This document shows, one piece after another, positions 1 through 6,423 of a DNA stretch of 6,423 bases. How positions within the stretch are numbered: the first letter of the stretch is position 1; each line of letters opens with the position of its first letter. The stretch lies in contig WGED01000536.1 of assembly GCA_015492915.1 (NCBI GenBank), forward strand, positions 1 to 6,423. Reading direction: 5' to 3'. The notes under the pieces were generated by a model that did no database searches, was not told the origin of the DNA, and was given only the letters and a program-made list of their open reading frames with translations. The DNA comes from Cyclobacteriaceae bacterium (GTDB lineage: Bacteria > Bacteroidota > Bacteroidia > Cytophagales > Cyclobacteriaceae). Both the position numbers and the translations under genes were made by a program.

Positions 1-779
1 ATGGTGCGTTGTCCGGCCCCCGCATCGCAAAAGCCGGTGATGCCATTAGCGAGGCATTCCGCCATGGCTTTTTCGAAAGCCTCCTGCGCACGCTGCTCAT
101 CTGCTTGCGGCACATACTTCTCGATAAGCCACTGCGCCGATTCGTTGAAGATACCCGTAGGATTGCCTTTTTCGTCCTTGATGATCTCTCCCCCTTCGCC
201 ATAGGTATCACCGTTTTTTATTCCCGCTATTTCCATCGCTCTGGCATTGGCCAGGCCTGCGTGTCCGCTGGCATGCCGCAGCCACACAGGATTGTCGGGC
301 GACACGCTGCTGAGCAGGTCATGGACGGGAAAGCCTTTGACCACCGGCGCCGTGATGCTGTCCCATTTGTTCTGGTGCCAGCCACGGCCGAGGATCCAGG
401 CCCCCTTCGGCGATTCTGCTACTTTTTGTCTTACTTTTTCTACCAGCTCCTCATAGCTGCTGATACCCGTGAGATCAAGGTTGATCTTCGCATAGCCGAT
501 GCCCATAAAGTGCGCATGCCCCTCGATAAAGCCCGGCGTCATCATATGGCCCTGAAGGTCAATGGTTTTGGTTCCATCCCCGACAAATTTGCTGATTTCC
601 TCTCCAAAGCCTGTTGCCAGTATTTTGCCGTCTTTTACGGCAACTGCTTCCACAATATTGTTTTGGGGATCAAGGGTGTAAATCAGCCCATTGGTGAATA
701 TAATATCAGCCCGTTCGAGCTTACCTCTGCACGACACGGTAAGCGCCACAATAAGTACTAAAAATGGCCAAAATTTCAT
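1..779 (-). CDS. YtcJ-like amidohydrolase (Amidohydro_3 family), probable lipoprotein, C-terminus cut off by the window edge
   Basis: Reading the minus strand from the ATG at 779-777 gives an open frame of 259 codons with no stop before base 1, so the gene is partial at its 3' end; family members are usually about 550 residues. Residues 1-17 (MKFWPFLVLIVALTVSC) form a short hydrophobic signal peptide ending in a Cys, so a lipoprotein is likely, although Thr at -3 makes the lipobox imperfect. Next comes the N-terminal beta-sandwich (NGLIYTLDPQN, residues 30-40; VAVKDGKILATG, 46-57). The segment TPGFIEGHAHFMG then carries the metal-binding HxH pair, His88 and His90. GRGWHQNKW (131-139) and HASGHAGLANARAM (169-182) are hallmarks of the YtcJ branch of the amidohydrolase superfamily. 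The family hydrolyses amide or related C-N bonds using a metal centre; the substrate here cannot be told. The gene lies 34 bp downstream of the sensor gene on the same strand, so co-transcription is possible. No Shine-Dalgarno motif precedes the start. Confidence 0.9.
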   Translation of the reverse strand, partial: MKFWPFLVLIVALTVSCRGKLERADIIFTNGLIYTLDPQNNIVEAVAVKDGKILATGFGEEISKFVGDGTKTIDLQGHMMTPGFIEGHAHFMGIGYAKINLDLTGISSYEELVEKVRQKVAESPKGAWILGRGWHQNKWDSITAPVVKGFPVHDLLSSVSPDNPVWLRHASGHAGLANARAMEIAGIKNGDTYGEGGEIIKDEKGNPTGIFNESAQWLIEKYVPQADEQRAQEAFEKAMAECLANGITGFCDAGAGQRT

Positions 780-813
780 AGGATGGCGGTTTAATCTGAT
801 TTATACACAAACA

Positions 814-3189
814 TTATTTTTCAATGAGGAAAATGTTAACCGTCCGGTCTTCATTCTCCATTCTCTCAGTCACTGCAATGAATTTAATTGTTTTACCATG
901 ACTGCCCTTCGGTGATAGTTCAATTTCAAATTCCCGGTCGCGTGTGGAGTCAAAATATATCTCAATAAGAAATTCACCGAATGTCTTCTCCTCGAAAAGG
1001 TCTTCAAATTTCAAACCCGGCCTTGCTTTCCTTCCAACGTTATCAAGGATGCGTTGCGTCACAAACTGAACATTACCTTCCTGATCGAGCACTACATAAC
1101 CTTCGGGTTTATATCTGAAATAATTAGTCAGCCAGTTCCTGCTTTTGATCTTTTCGAGTTCTGCCTGCTTGCTTTTGGTAATATCACGAGATATGCCAAA
1201 AGTACCGATAATATTTCCATCGAGGTCATAGAGCGGATTTTTCGTAGTTGAAACCCATGTAATGTGTCCGTCGTCCCATTCTTCCTTTTCAATAATATCT
1301 CTGAGTGGTTTGCCTGATCTGATAATATTCTGCTCATCCTCATAAGCTTTTTTTGCATGCGCTTCAAAACCGAAATCGAAATCTGATTTGCCGATGATCT
1401 CCGACTCGTCTTTGGCCCCGAACAGCTCGACCATCGAACGGCTGACGCGGATAAACTTACTGCTTTTATCCTTAAAATAAATTCTGTCAAAATCACTCTG
1501 AAGGATGGCTTTTAATAAAATGCGCTCTTCATCAAATTTTTTCTGTATTTCCTCAAGCTCTTTGTTTCGGCGTTCCATTTGCTCCTGTGTGGCAGCAAGT
1601 TCTTCCATATTTTGTCTCAGTTCCTCTTCCTGGGCTTTCATCTCTTCCTCGCGTTCCTGGGTCTCCTCCAGCAGTTTTCTGATCTCTTCATTCACCTTGC
1701 CCGAACTGAGCGATGAGGCGATGCTGTGACCGATAGTTTCCACGAATTTGATTTGATGAGGCAGTAACTCATGCAATGAAGCGATTTCAATGATACCTTC
1801 GATTTTTTCCTCCTCCTTCAGCGGCACGATGATCAGGCTCGTGGGTTTCGACTCACCGAGTCCTGTGGCAATGTCATAATGATCCGTTTTGATGTCTTTT
1901 AGGAAAATGGTTTTCCCTTCAACATAAGCTTGTCCGGCCAGCCCCTCACCGATATCTATCCTTTTCTCAATGAATTTTTTCCTTTTATAAGCATAGGCCG
2001 AGAGCAGTTCGAGATGCTCTTCGCCCTCTTCACCTTTGGCCACAAAAAGCGCCCCCTGATTGGCGCCCAGGTATTCGACCATATTGGTAATGATCTGCTC
2101 ACCGAGCTTGTCAAGGTCGTTGTTATACTGCCTGAGGATCTCGCCAAATCTCGCCTGGCCCTCATTTATCCAGTTTCTGATCTTGTCTTCCCGTGCCACC
2201 TCCTGCAAGCGGTCCCGCATTTCTATCAGGGAATTGCCCAGTGCATCTTTTTCACTCTTAGGTTCAAATTCGTAATCAAAATGACCATCGCCGATTTCGC
2301 GGGCAAAATGACTCGCATCTTCCATGTATCCGACAATATCACGGCTGGCTTTCAGGATGGAAGCAAACTCAACTTTATGCTCAACGTCCACATCCGGCTT
2401 TTCTCCTTTGGCCACGCTGCCCAGCACATCAAAAAATCTGTGTTCCAAATCTTTGAGATGATTATTAAGAAAATATACAATGATTCCGAAAACCAATGTA
2501 AATACCGCTCCAAATAATACATACCAGTCAAATTGTTTCCGTTCCATTAAAGTGCTGATCTCCTGATCGATAAGACCTGTTGAAAGGCTATCCAGGTTGA
2601 AAAGACGGGTGCGGATTTTATTAAGTAACATCTCCAGATCTTTTGCATCCGATTCCTGCAATTTCACGGTTTCCGGATCAAACAGAAACTGGCTGGTAGT
2701 GTCTCCTTCAGGCTGGTTGGCTTTCAGCAATTCAGCCGCTTTCCCGTCAAGATTGACTGACTCTGCAATGCGACGATCAAATTCCGACAACAGTTCATTG
2801 AGTCCGTCAAATTCCTGGATCAGATTTTGATCATCAGTGTAAGACAAGAGGTCTTTTTTATAGGCATCAGTGAGCCTTTTTGTGTTTTTTAATGAATAAA
2901 TGGCCTGTATCCTGTCTGTTTCCCGTCGCACCAGATTATAGAGCATGCCATAGTTAAAGGAATTCTGGGCCTCAACGAGCAGATGATTGTTGTGATCTTT
3001 AAGCGATGCCTTGAGTTCGGACAAATAAATAATGCGGTTGTCGCGATTGCGCTGATTGTAATTTATAACAAGGTAAAACAGGAACCATGTGACCAGCCCG
3101 GTCAAAAGCATGATGAGCAGCAACCTCCCTGTTCTGTTCAGATGGAACCTGTTAAAAAATTTATTCTCCTGAGAAAAATCGCTTGACAT
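814..3189 (-). CDS. Membrane-bound sensor-like protein with HAMP, GAF, coiled-coil and PAS domains and no recognisable output domain
   Basis: With the start at 3189 the protein has 791 residues. It has a transmembrane helix at about 22-42, a largely helical extracytoplasmic region at about 43-221, and a second transmembrane helix at about 222-242. A HAMP-like linker follows at about 286-342 (EIGDGHFDYEFEPKSEKDAL region). A GAF domain spans about 357-497, with the typical GEGLAGQAYVEGKTIFLKDI core. A Glu/Gln-rich coiled coil runs from about 498 to 562. A PAS domain spans about 565-677, ending in GTFGISRDITKSK, and a divergent PAS-like domain covers about 688-791. No histidine kinase, GGDEF, EAL, cyclase, phosphatase or methyl-accepting domain is visible. 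The reading frame extends upstream to an ATG at 3288, but that extra 33-residue stretch is rich in Cys, Tyr and Phe and unlike a family N-terminus; the ATG at 3189 gives a conventional start (MSSDFSQENK) shortly before helix 1. The protein probably senses a signal at or near the membrane and passes it to an unlinked partner; the ligand and partner are unknown. Confidence 0.88.
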   Translation of the reverse strand: MSSDFSQENKFFNRFHLNRTGRLLLIMLLTGLVTWFLFYLVINYNQRNRDNRIIYLSELKASLKDHNNHLLVEAQNSFNYGMLYNLVRRETDRIQAIYSLKNTKRLTDAYKKDLLSYTDDQNLIQEFDGLNELLSEFDRRIAESVNLDGKAAELLKANQPEGDTTSQFLFDPETVKLQESDAKDLEMLLNKIRTRLFNLDSLSTGLIDQEISTLMERKQFDWYVLFGAVFTLVFGIIVYFLNNHLKDLEHRFFDVLGSVAKGEKPDVDVEHKVEFASILKASRDIVGYMEDASHFAREIGDGHFDYEFEPKSEKDALGNSLIEMRDRLQEVAREDKIRNWINEGQARFGEILRQYNNDLDKLGEQIITNMVEYLGANQGALFVAKGEEGEEHLELLSAYAYKRKKFIEKRIDIGEGLAGQAYVEGKTIFLKDIKTDHYDIATGLGESKPTSLIIVPLKEEEKIEGIIEIASLHELLPHQIKFVETIGHSIASSLSSGKVNEEIRKLLEETQEREEEMKAQEEELRQNMEELAATQEQMERRNKELEEIQKKFDEERILLKAILQSDFDRIYFKDKSSKFIRVSRSMVELFGAKDESEIIGKSDFDFGFEAHAKKAYEDEQNIIRSGKPLRDIIEKEEWDDGHITWVSTTKNPLYDLDGNIIGTFGISRDITKSKQAELEKIKSRNWLTNYFRYKPEGYVVLDQEGNVQFVTQRILDNVGRKARPGLKFEDLFEEKTFGEFLIEIYFDSTRDREFEIELSPKGSHGKTIKFIAVTERMENEDRTVNIFLIEK

Positions 3190-3199
3190 TATTATAAAA

Positions 3200-3211
3200 T
3201 TCTGATCAGAA
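3200..3211. repeat. Perfect 12-bp palindrome in the sensor gene leader
   Basis: TTCTGATCAGAA is fully self-complementary and lies 10 bp upstream of the ATG at 3189, inside the probable untranslated leader of the sensor gene. A site like this could be an operator for a dimeric regulator. A 12-bp palindrome in A/T-rich DNA can also arise by chance. Confidence 0.35.
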
Positions 3212-3366
3212 AATTTATGACATAAAACCTCTGCAATTAAAAGCCTGAAATTATAACAATATCGACAAAAATATTGGTTAAAAACCATGAAAACATACGC
3301 AAACGAAAAATCATACTTTTATTCAGCCGGCGCTTAACCGTTTGCCTGTATCCACTCAGTTTGAAC

Positions 3367-3392
3367 CATGAGAAATGGACTATTTTTTCATG
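3367..3392. repeat. Imperfect inverted repeat, 9-bp arms
   Basis: The arms CATGAGAAA (3367-3375) and TTTTTCATG (3384-3392) pair with one G-U wobble around an 8-nt loop. It lies mid-way in the divergent intergenic region. It could be an operator or an RNA hairpin; no U-tract follows that would make it a standard terminator. Confidence 0.35.
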
Positions 3393-3428
3393 ATAAATGT
3401 ATGGAAGGGCTAGTGGGGTACACATGAT

Positions 3429-3449
3429 CGGTTGACAAAAGTTCAACCG
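3429..3449. promoter_or_regulatory. Perfect inverted repeat, candidate operator of the polyprenyl synthase operon
   Basis: CGGTTGA (3429-3435) and TCAACCG (3443-3449) are exact reverse complements separated by 7 nt (CAAAAGT). The dyad is about 80 bp upstream of the synthase start and just upstream of the -7-like TATTTTAG at 3473. Its geometry, 7-bp half-sites with centres 14 bp apart, suits a dimeric transcription factor, but no regulator gene is encoded nearby to match it. Confidence 0.4.
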
Positions 3450-3529
3450 GAATTATTGCCTGCAACCCGCTGTATTTTAGTTAGGATGACGATGAACTGA
3501 CAGACTTTTTTCATACCTTTGATGCTAGT

Positions 3530-4546
3530 TTGCGCAGACGACCTACAAAGATTTTTTTACCCTGGAAACTTCAGAATATTTTGGAAAAATATTTCGGTCT
3601 TATTGAAGATGCCCTGCGCGCTTATCCCTTTGGCGGTGAACCCGCTGAGCTTTATGAGCCCATCAGGTATGTGTTGTCTCTGGGCGGTAAGCGCATCCGG
3701 CCCGTGCTCACGCTCATGAGCTGTGAGATGTTTGATGCGGATTACGAAAAGGCACTTTTTCCTGCCCTGGGTATTGAAGTTTTTCACAACTTTACTCTGC
3801 TGCATGACGACATTATGGATAAGGCTCCGCTACGCCGGGGGCAGGCCACCGTACATACCAAATGGAATGAAAATATTGCCATTTTATCAGGCGACGTAAT
3901 GCTGGTAAGGGCCTATGAACTTTTTGCTAAAACCAATGATAAATATCTGAGGACAGTCTTGCAAAAGTTCAACAAGTGTGCTGCAGAAGTTTGCGAGGGT
4001 CAGCAATATGACATGAATTATGAAACGGAACAGCGCATTGCAGAGGAGGATTACCTTGAAATGATAAGATTGAAAACGGCAGTGCTTTTGGCTACCGCCA
4101 TTGAAATCGGGGCGGTCGTCGGAGGTGCAGATGAAGCTACTTCTTCCGCTTTGTATGATTTCGGTATCAATATCGGTCTTGGGTTTCAACTCAAGGACGA
4201 CCTGCTCGATGTGTATGGAGATTCGGAAAAATTCGGCAAGCGGAGCGGGGGAGATATTATTGCAAATAAAAAAACATGGCTGTTGATCAAAGCGCTCGAG
4301 AAGGCTGAAGGAGCGGAACTGAGAGAACTCAACAAATGGCTGGATGTAAGGGAATTTGATAATAAAGAAAAAGTCAGCGCCGTCATGAAAATTTATGACA
4401 ATTTGGGCGTTAAATATTTGTGTGAATTCAAAATGAATAGTTATTTTTCAAAAGCTAAAACTATTTTTGATTCGTTGGATCTGCCGGAAGAAAAAAAGAT
4501 TCCTTTGCGTGAGTTAACACAAAAGCTGATGGATCGTCAGAGGTAA
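3530..4546 (+). CDS. Short-chain polyprenyl diphosphate synthase (farnesyl/geranylgeranyl diphosphate synthase type)
   Basis: The enzyme condenses isopentenyl diphosphate with allylic diphosphates to make linear isoprenoid precursors in the cytoplasm. All family signatures are present in this 338-residue reading: the diphosphate-binding GGKRIRP (52-58), the first Asp-rich motif DDIMD (93-97) followed by KAPLRRG, the conserved RLKTAVL (180-186), the second Asp-rich motif DDLLD (223-227), and GGDIIANKKTW (240-250). Phe88 lies five residues before the first Asp motif, which has no two-residue insertion. In studied type I enzymes this pattern goes with C15-C20 products, so a short chain is inferred, not shown. 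The start is uncertain. No ATG exists in frame before residue 63, and the TTG at 3530 is the best in-frame start; homology-like sequence begins only near residue 13. An ATG at 3522 is in another frame, with a run of seven T at 3552-3558 between the two frames. The gene is the first of a two-gene operon with the rhomboid protease. Confidence 0.93.
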   Translation: MRRRPTKIFLPWKLQNILEKYFGLIEDALRAYPFGGEPAELYEPIRYVLSLGGKRIRPVLTLMSCEMFDADYEKALFPALGIEVFHNFTLLHDDIMDKAPLRRGQATVHTKWNENIAILSGDVMLVRAYELFAKTNDKYLRTVLQKFNKCAAEVCEGQQYDMNYETEQRIAEEDYLEMIRLKTAVLLATAIEIGAVVGGADEATSSALYDFGINIGLGFQLKDDLLDVYGDSEKFGKRSGGDIIANKKTWLLIKALEKAEGAELRELNKWLDVREFDNKEKVSAVMKIYDNLGVKYLCEFKMNSYFSKAKTIFDSLDLPEEKKIPLRELTQKLMDRQR

Positions 4547-4551
4547 CTGAA

Positions 4552-5247
4552 ATGTTTGAAAATGTAACCCTTATATTGATCCTGGTCACGGTTGGGGCCA
4601 GCATTTACGGTTGGCGCAATCCCCGAATCCAGAACAACTGGATGTTCAACCCATTCGCTGTATATCACGCACGGCAATATCATCGATTTCTCACATCCGG
4701 TTTTATACACAGCAATTCCATGCATTTGCTGTTCAACATGATTGCACTGTATTTTTTCGGCGGCGTCATAGAGCGGATATACAAAGACAATGATCTGTTC
4801 GGTTTTTCGGGTGTATTATTTTACCTGATCACTTACCTCGGCGGCATAGTGGTGTCGAACATCAAAACGTATTATAAATACAGAAATTCTTCTTATTACA
4901 ATTCGCTCGGTGCTTCCGGCGGAGTAGCTTCCATATTATTTGCATCAATTCTTTACAGACCTACCTCATCGATCTGCATCTATTTTGCCATCTGCATTCC
5001 GGCGTTTATTCTCGGAGCAGTATACCTGATATACTCATATTATTCAGGCAAACGAAGAGCTGATCATGTGAATCATGATGCACATCTCTTCGGCTCATTG
5101 TTTGGGATTGTGTTTACCATTTTACTTCGCCCCGTAGTCCTTGTTGAATTCATCGACAGTATCAAGCATTTCAACCTATATGAATTTCAGTTTCTTTCCG
5201 TATTTTCAGTTAGCAAAATGACCCTGTTCCCTGGCATTTTTCTATGA
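4552..5247 (+). CDS. Rhomboid-family intramembrane serine protease
   Basis: Rhomboids cut transmembrane substrates inside the lipid bilayer. The 231-residue protein shows six membrane segments, at about 5-20, 57-73, 82-102, 118-135, 141-163 and 178-199. The catalytic Ser is Ser122 in SLGASGG at the start of the fourth helix. The partner His is His178 in NHDAHLFGSLFG, which also supplies the GxxxG packing motif (Gly181 and Gly185) of the sixth helix. HLLFN in helix 2 gives the oxyanion-region pair His58 and Asn62, and IER (73-75) matches the conserved Glu-Arg of the first loop. The protein therefore looks active. It resembles the common six-helix rhomboid of Bacteroidota, which as I recall it usually ends soon after the last helix; here about 25 further residues follow (IKHFNLYEFQF...). 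The ATG lies 5 bp after the synthase stop, with a GAGG at 4540-4543 spaced suitably as a ribosome binding site, so the two are co-transcribed. Its substrate is unknown. Confidence 0.93.
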   Translation: MFENVTLILILVTVGASIYGWRNPRIQNNWMFNPFAVYHARQYHRFLTSGFIHSNSMHLLFNMIALYFFGGVIERIYKDNDLFGFSGVLFYLITYLGGIVVSNIKTYYKYRNSSYYNSLGASGGVASILFASILYRPTSSICIYFAICIPAFILGAVYLIYSYYSGKRRADHVNHDAHLFGSLFGIVFTILLRPVVLVEFIDSIKHFNLYEFQFLSVFSVSKMTLFPGIFL

Positions 5248-5263
5248 AAATCGGGCCATTTTC
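5246..5263. terminator. Weak A/T stem-loop between convergent genes, possible bidirectional terminator
   Basis: GAAAAT (5246-5251) and ATTTTC (5258-5263) are exact reverse complements around a 6-nt loop, CGGGCC. The element fills almost the whole 16-bp gap between the rhomboid stop (5245-5247) and the oxidoreductase stop (5266-5264). The stem is short and A/T-rich, so it would be a weak terminator at best, though T-rich arms on either strand suit a bidirectional role. Confidence 0.3.
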
Positions 5264-6355
5264 TTAGTCCGTTTCATCCCTGAACACCGCCAGATGCGTA
5301 GCTGTTTCACGTACGATGCGTTGTACGGCCAGGCCGTGTTTCAGATCTGGGATAAAGGCCTGTTTGTCATGGCCTGTAAGAAAAACATAATGCGCGTGGA
5401 TCATGGAGCGCAGCCAGCCGGGAGGCACATGTACCGACGGAAAGCCGGAGTGCGGCCTGAAATCACTACAGACCGGTTGCCTGATCCATTTCCCGTCCTT
5501 TTCAAGGAAATAATCAAAATATTCCAATTGAGCCAGGCTGAAGCGTAGCGCACCGTTTTCAGCAAAAAGTTCGAATGAGAGTGTATCGCCTGTGCCCGGG
5601 CTGATACGGCTGGCCGAAAGATTGCCTACGGCTTTGGTCTTTTCATCGATCAGTGCAATCGAGCTGAACAGATCCGAATCAGGGGGGACATCTTTGAAAT
5701 GACCCGCCTGCAGGGCATTGATGATTCTCAGGTTTTCACCGAAAAAAGCCATGGCCAGACTGACGGCATGGGAACCGAGATCGGCCATCGCGCCACCACC
5801 CGGGGCAGGCGTAAGCCGTGTCCGGCGCTTATCCCTGTATGATTTTTGGAGATAATCCGCATGGTAGTATTTAATATCAAAATGCAGGGGCTTGCCGAGT
5901 GCATCCGAATGCCAGAGGGTTAGCGCCTGGCGCACCGAAGCTGCCAGTACATATTGAAAACCAACCTGAATACGGATATCTTTCTTAAGATTTTCATGTA
6001 TTGATTTCATTTGTCTCTCCTCCGATTTAGAGGCGCAGACAGGTTTTTCGAGATAGATGTACTTCACATTGGGCATTTGCAGCGCGATAAGGAGGTGTTC
6101 GTAATGCACGTCATTGGGACCGAGGATGAAGACGGCATCCAGAGCGTCATTGGCAAAAAATGCTTTGAGGTCTTCGGCCATGTGAAAACCATATTTTTCG
6201 GCAAATCTCTGCCTCGACTCTTCTCTTGCGGAAGTTACCGAATGCAGGATGATTTCCGGACTGTCGTCATAGTAAAACCTGAGCGCGTTGAGCGAATAGG
6301 CATGTGCCCTGGCGATGCCGCCCGCACCGATAAAACCGATATTCAGCTTTGGCAT
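5264..6355 (-). CDS. Gfo/Idh/MocA-family NAD(P)-dependent oxidoreductase
   Basis: The 363-residue length is normal for this family, whose members reduce or oxidise sugars, inositols and related compounds in the cytoplasm. The N-terminal Rossmann fold opens with IGFIGAGGIARAH, whose dinucleotide-binding glycines are Gly10, Gly12 and Gly13. The family's EKP motif is at 103-105 (YLEKPVCAS), where Lys104 is the expected catalytic and cofactor-contacting residue. GGGAMADLGSHAVSL (186-200) carries the DxxxH pair Asp192 and His196 used in substrate binding and catalysis. The C-terminal domain ends with the usual PDLKHGLAVQRIVRET helix. These features indicate a functional enzyme, but the sugar substrate cannot be assigned. 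The ATG at 6355 is the first start in frame: an in-frame stop lies at 6385-6383 and no ATG falls between. No Shine-Dalgarno sequence is visible. The gene converges on the rhomboid gene and is not in its operon; any upstream partner lies beyond the right edge. Confidence 0.93.
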   Translation of the reverse strand: MPKLNIGFIGAGGIARAHAYSLNALRFYYDDSPEIILHSVTSAREESRQRFAEKYGFHMAEDLKAFFANDALDAVFILGPNDVHYEHLLIALQMPNVKYIYLEKPVCASKSEERQMKSIHENLKKDIRIQVGFQYVLAASVRQALTLWHSDALGKPLHFDIKYYHADYLQKSYRDKRRTRLTPAPGGGAMADLGSHAVSLAMAFFGENLRIINALQAGHFKDVPPDSDLFSSIALIDEKTKAVGNLSASRISPGTGDTLSFELFAENGALRFSLAQLEYFDYFLEKDGKWIRQPVCSDFRPHSGFPSVHVPPGWLRSMIHAHYVFLTGHDKQAFIPDLKHGLAVQRIVRETATHLAVFRDETD

Positions 6356-6393
6356 GTCGTCAATGTTGAGTGTTAAAATAGTTCATTCTTCAT

Positions 6394-6413
6394 GGAGCAT
6401 TATTTATTGCTCC
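6394..6413. repeat. Perfect 6-bp stem-loop upstream of the oxidoreductase gene
   Basis: GGAGCA (6394-6399) and TGCTCC (6408-6413) pair exactly around an 8-nt A/T loop, about 40 bp upstream of the oxidoreductase start. No T-run follows on either strand, so it is not a classic terminator. It could end a gene lying to the right or act in the leader of the oxidoreductase transcript. Confidence 0.35.
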
Positions 6414-6423
6414 GGCTGATATG

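Larger units (their letters stand above)
3190..3529. promoter_or_regulatory. Divergent intergenic region between the sensor gene and the polyprenyl synthase operon
   Basis: This 340-bp A/T-rich stretch separates the start of the minus-strand sensor gene from the plus-strand synthase gene, so it must hold both promoters. A TATAAT hexamer reads on the minus strand at 3255-3250, about 60 bp ahead of the sensor start. On the plus strand TATTTTAG at 3473-3480 resembles the Bacteroidota -7 element TAnnTTTG with one mismatch, about 50 bp ahead of the synthase start. No well-spaced -33 TTTG partner was found for either, so these are weak guesses. Several inverted repeats lie in the region; the three strongest are listed separately, and a shorter one (TGGTT-N3-AACCA) is at 3275-3287. 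The octamer AACCATGA occurs twice, at 3283-3290 and 3364-3371. No convincing small gene or RNA gene was recognised. Confidence 0.5.

Noticed and set aside
9..761. Long plus-strand open frame of 250 codons
   Set aside because: It is the antisense of the amidohydrolase gene, whose minus-strand reading shows a signal peptide, the HxH metal motif and YtcJ signatures. The plus-strand translation has no recognisable domain.
1930..2517. Plus-strand open frame of 195 codons
   Set aside because: It lies wholly inside the sensor gene on the opposite strand, opposite the GAF and HAMP coding region, and shows no family features.
3190..3288. Upstream ATG at 3288 as the start of the sensor gene
   Set aside because: The added 33 residues are Cys/Tyr/Phe-rich, would include the intergenic palindrome, and do not resemble a normal N-terminus. 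The ATG at 3189 places a short cytoplasmic leader before the first membrane helix.
3432..3437. TTGACA as a sigma-70 -35 box
   Set aside because: No TATAAT-like hexamer follows at 16-18 bp, the hexamer is part of the 3429-3449 dyad, and Bacteroidota use a different promoter consensus.
3237..3446. Minus-strand open frame of 69 codons in the divergent intergenic region
   Set aside because: Its composition is rich in Phe, Ile and Tyr as expected for translated A/T-rich noncoding DNA, it has no ribosome binding site, and it overlaps the 33-codon upstream extension of the sensor frame. A small peptide cannot be excluded but is not supported.
6011..6376. Plus-strand open frame of 121 codons
   Set aside because: It is antisense to the Rossmann-fold half of the oxidoreductase, which has clear motifs; the plus-strand product looks random.

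Overview
The window looks like an ordinary chromosomal segment of a member of the Bacteroidota, possibly of the Cytophagales type. Three things suggest this. The rhomboid protease has the sequence style typical of the common Bacteroidota version. The sensor protein has the membrane–HAMP–GAF–coiled coil–PAS layout often seen in that phylum. Most start codons are preceded by A/T-rich sequence rather than a Shine-Dalgarno motif. No mobile element, CRISPR array, tRNA or rRNA was recognised.

Layout from left to right. Positions 1-779 (minus strand) hold the N-terminal part of an exported, probably lipid-anchored amidohydrolase of the YtcJ type, which runs off the left edge. Upstream of it on the same strand, 34 bp away, is a large membrane sensor-like protein (814-3189) with GAF and PAS domains but no kinase, cyclase or other recognisable output domain. 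A 340-bp divergent intergenic region (3190-3529) follows and contains several inverted repeats. On the plus strand, a short-chain polyprenyl diphosphate synthase (3530-4546) and a rhomboid intramembrane serine protease (4552-5247) lie 5 bp apart and form a tight operon. A Gfo/Idh/MocA-family NAD(P)-dependent oxidoreductase (5264-6355, minus strand) converges on the rhomboid gene with only 16 bp between the stop codons. The last 68 bp are its upstream region and contain a small perfect hairpin.

The genes do not form one obvious pathway. The sensor and the amidohydrolase may be co-transcribed, and the synthase and the rhomboid almost certainly are. No carotenoid, menaquinone or other isoprenoid-using gene is in view to fix the role of the synthase. 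I found no convincing new system. The points most worth a second look are the start of the polyprenyl synthase (TTG start, or a T7 homopolymer that hides an ATG start), the sensor without an output domain, and the palindrome-rich divergent promoter region.
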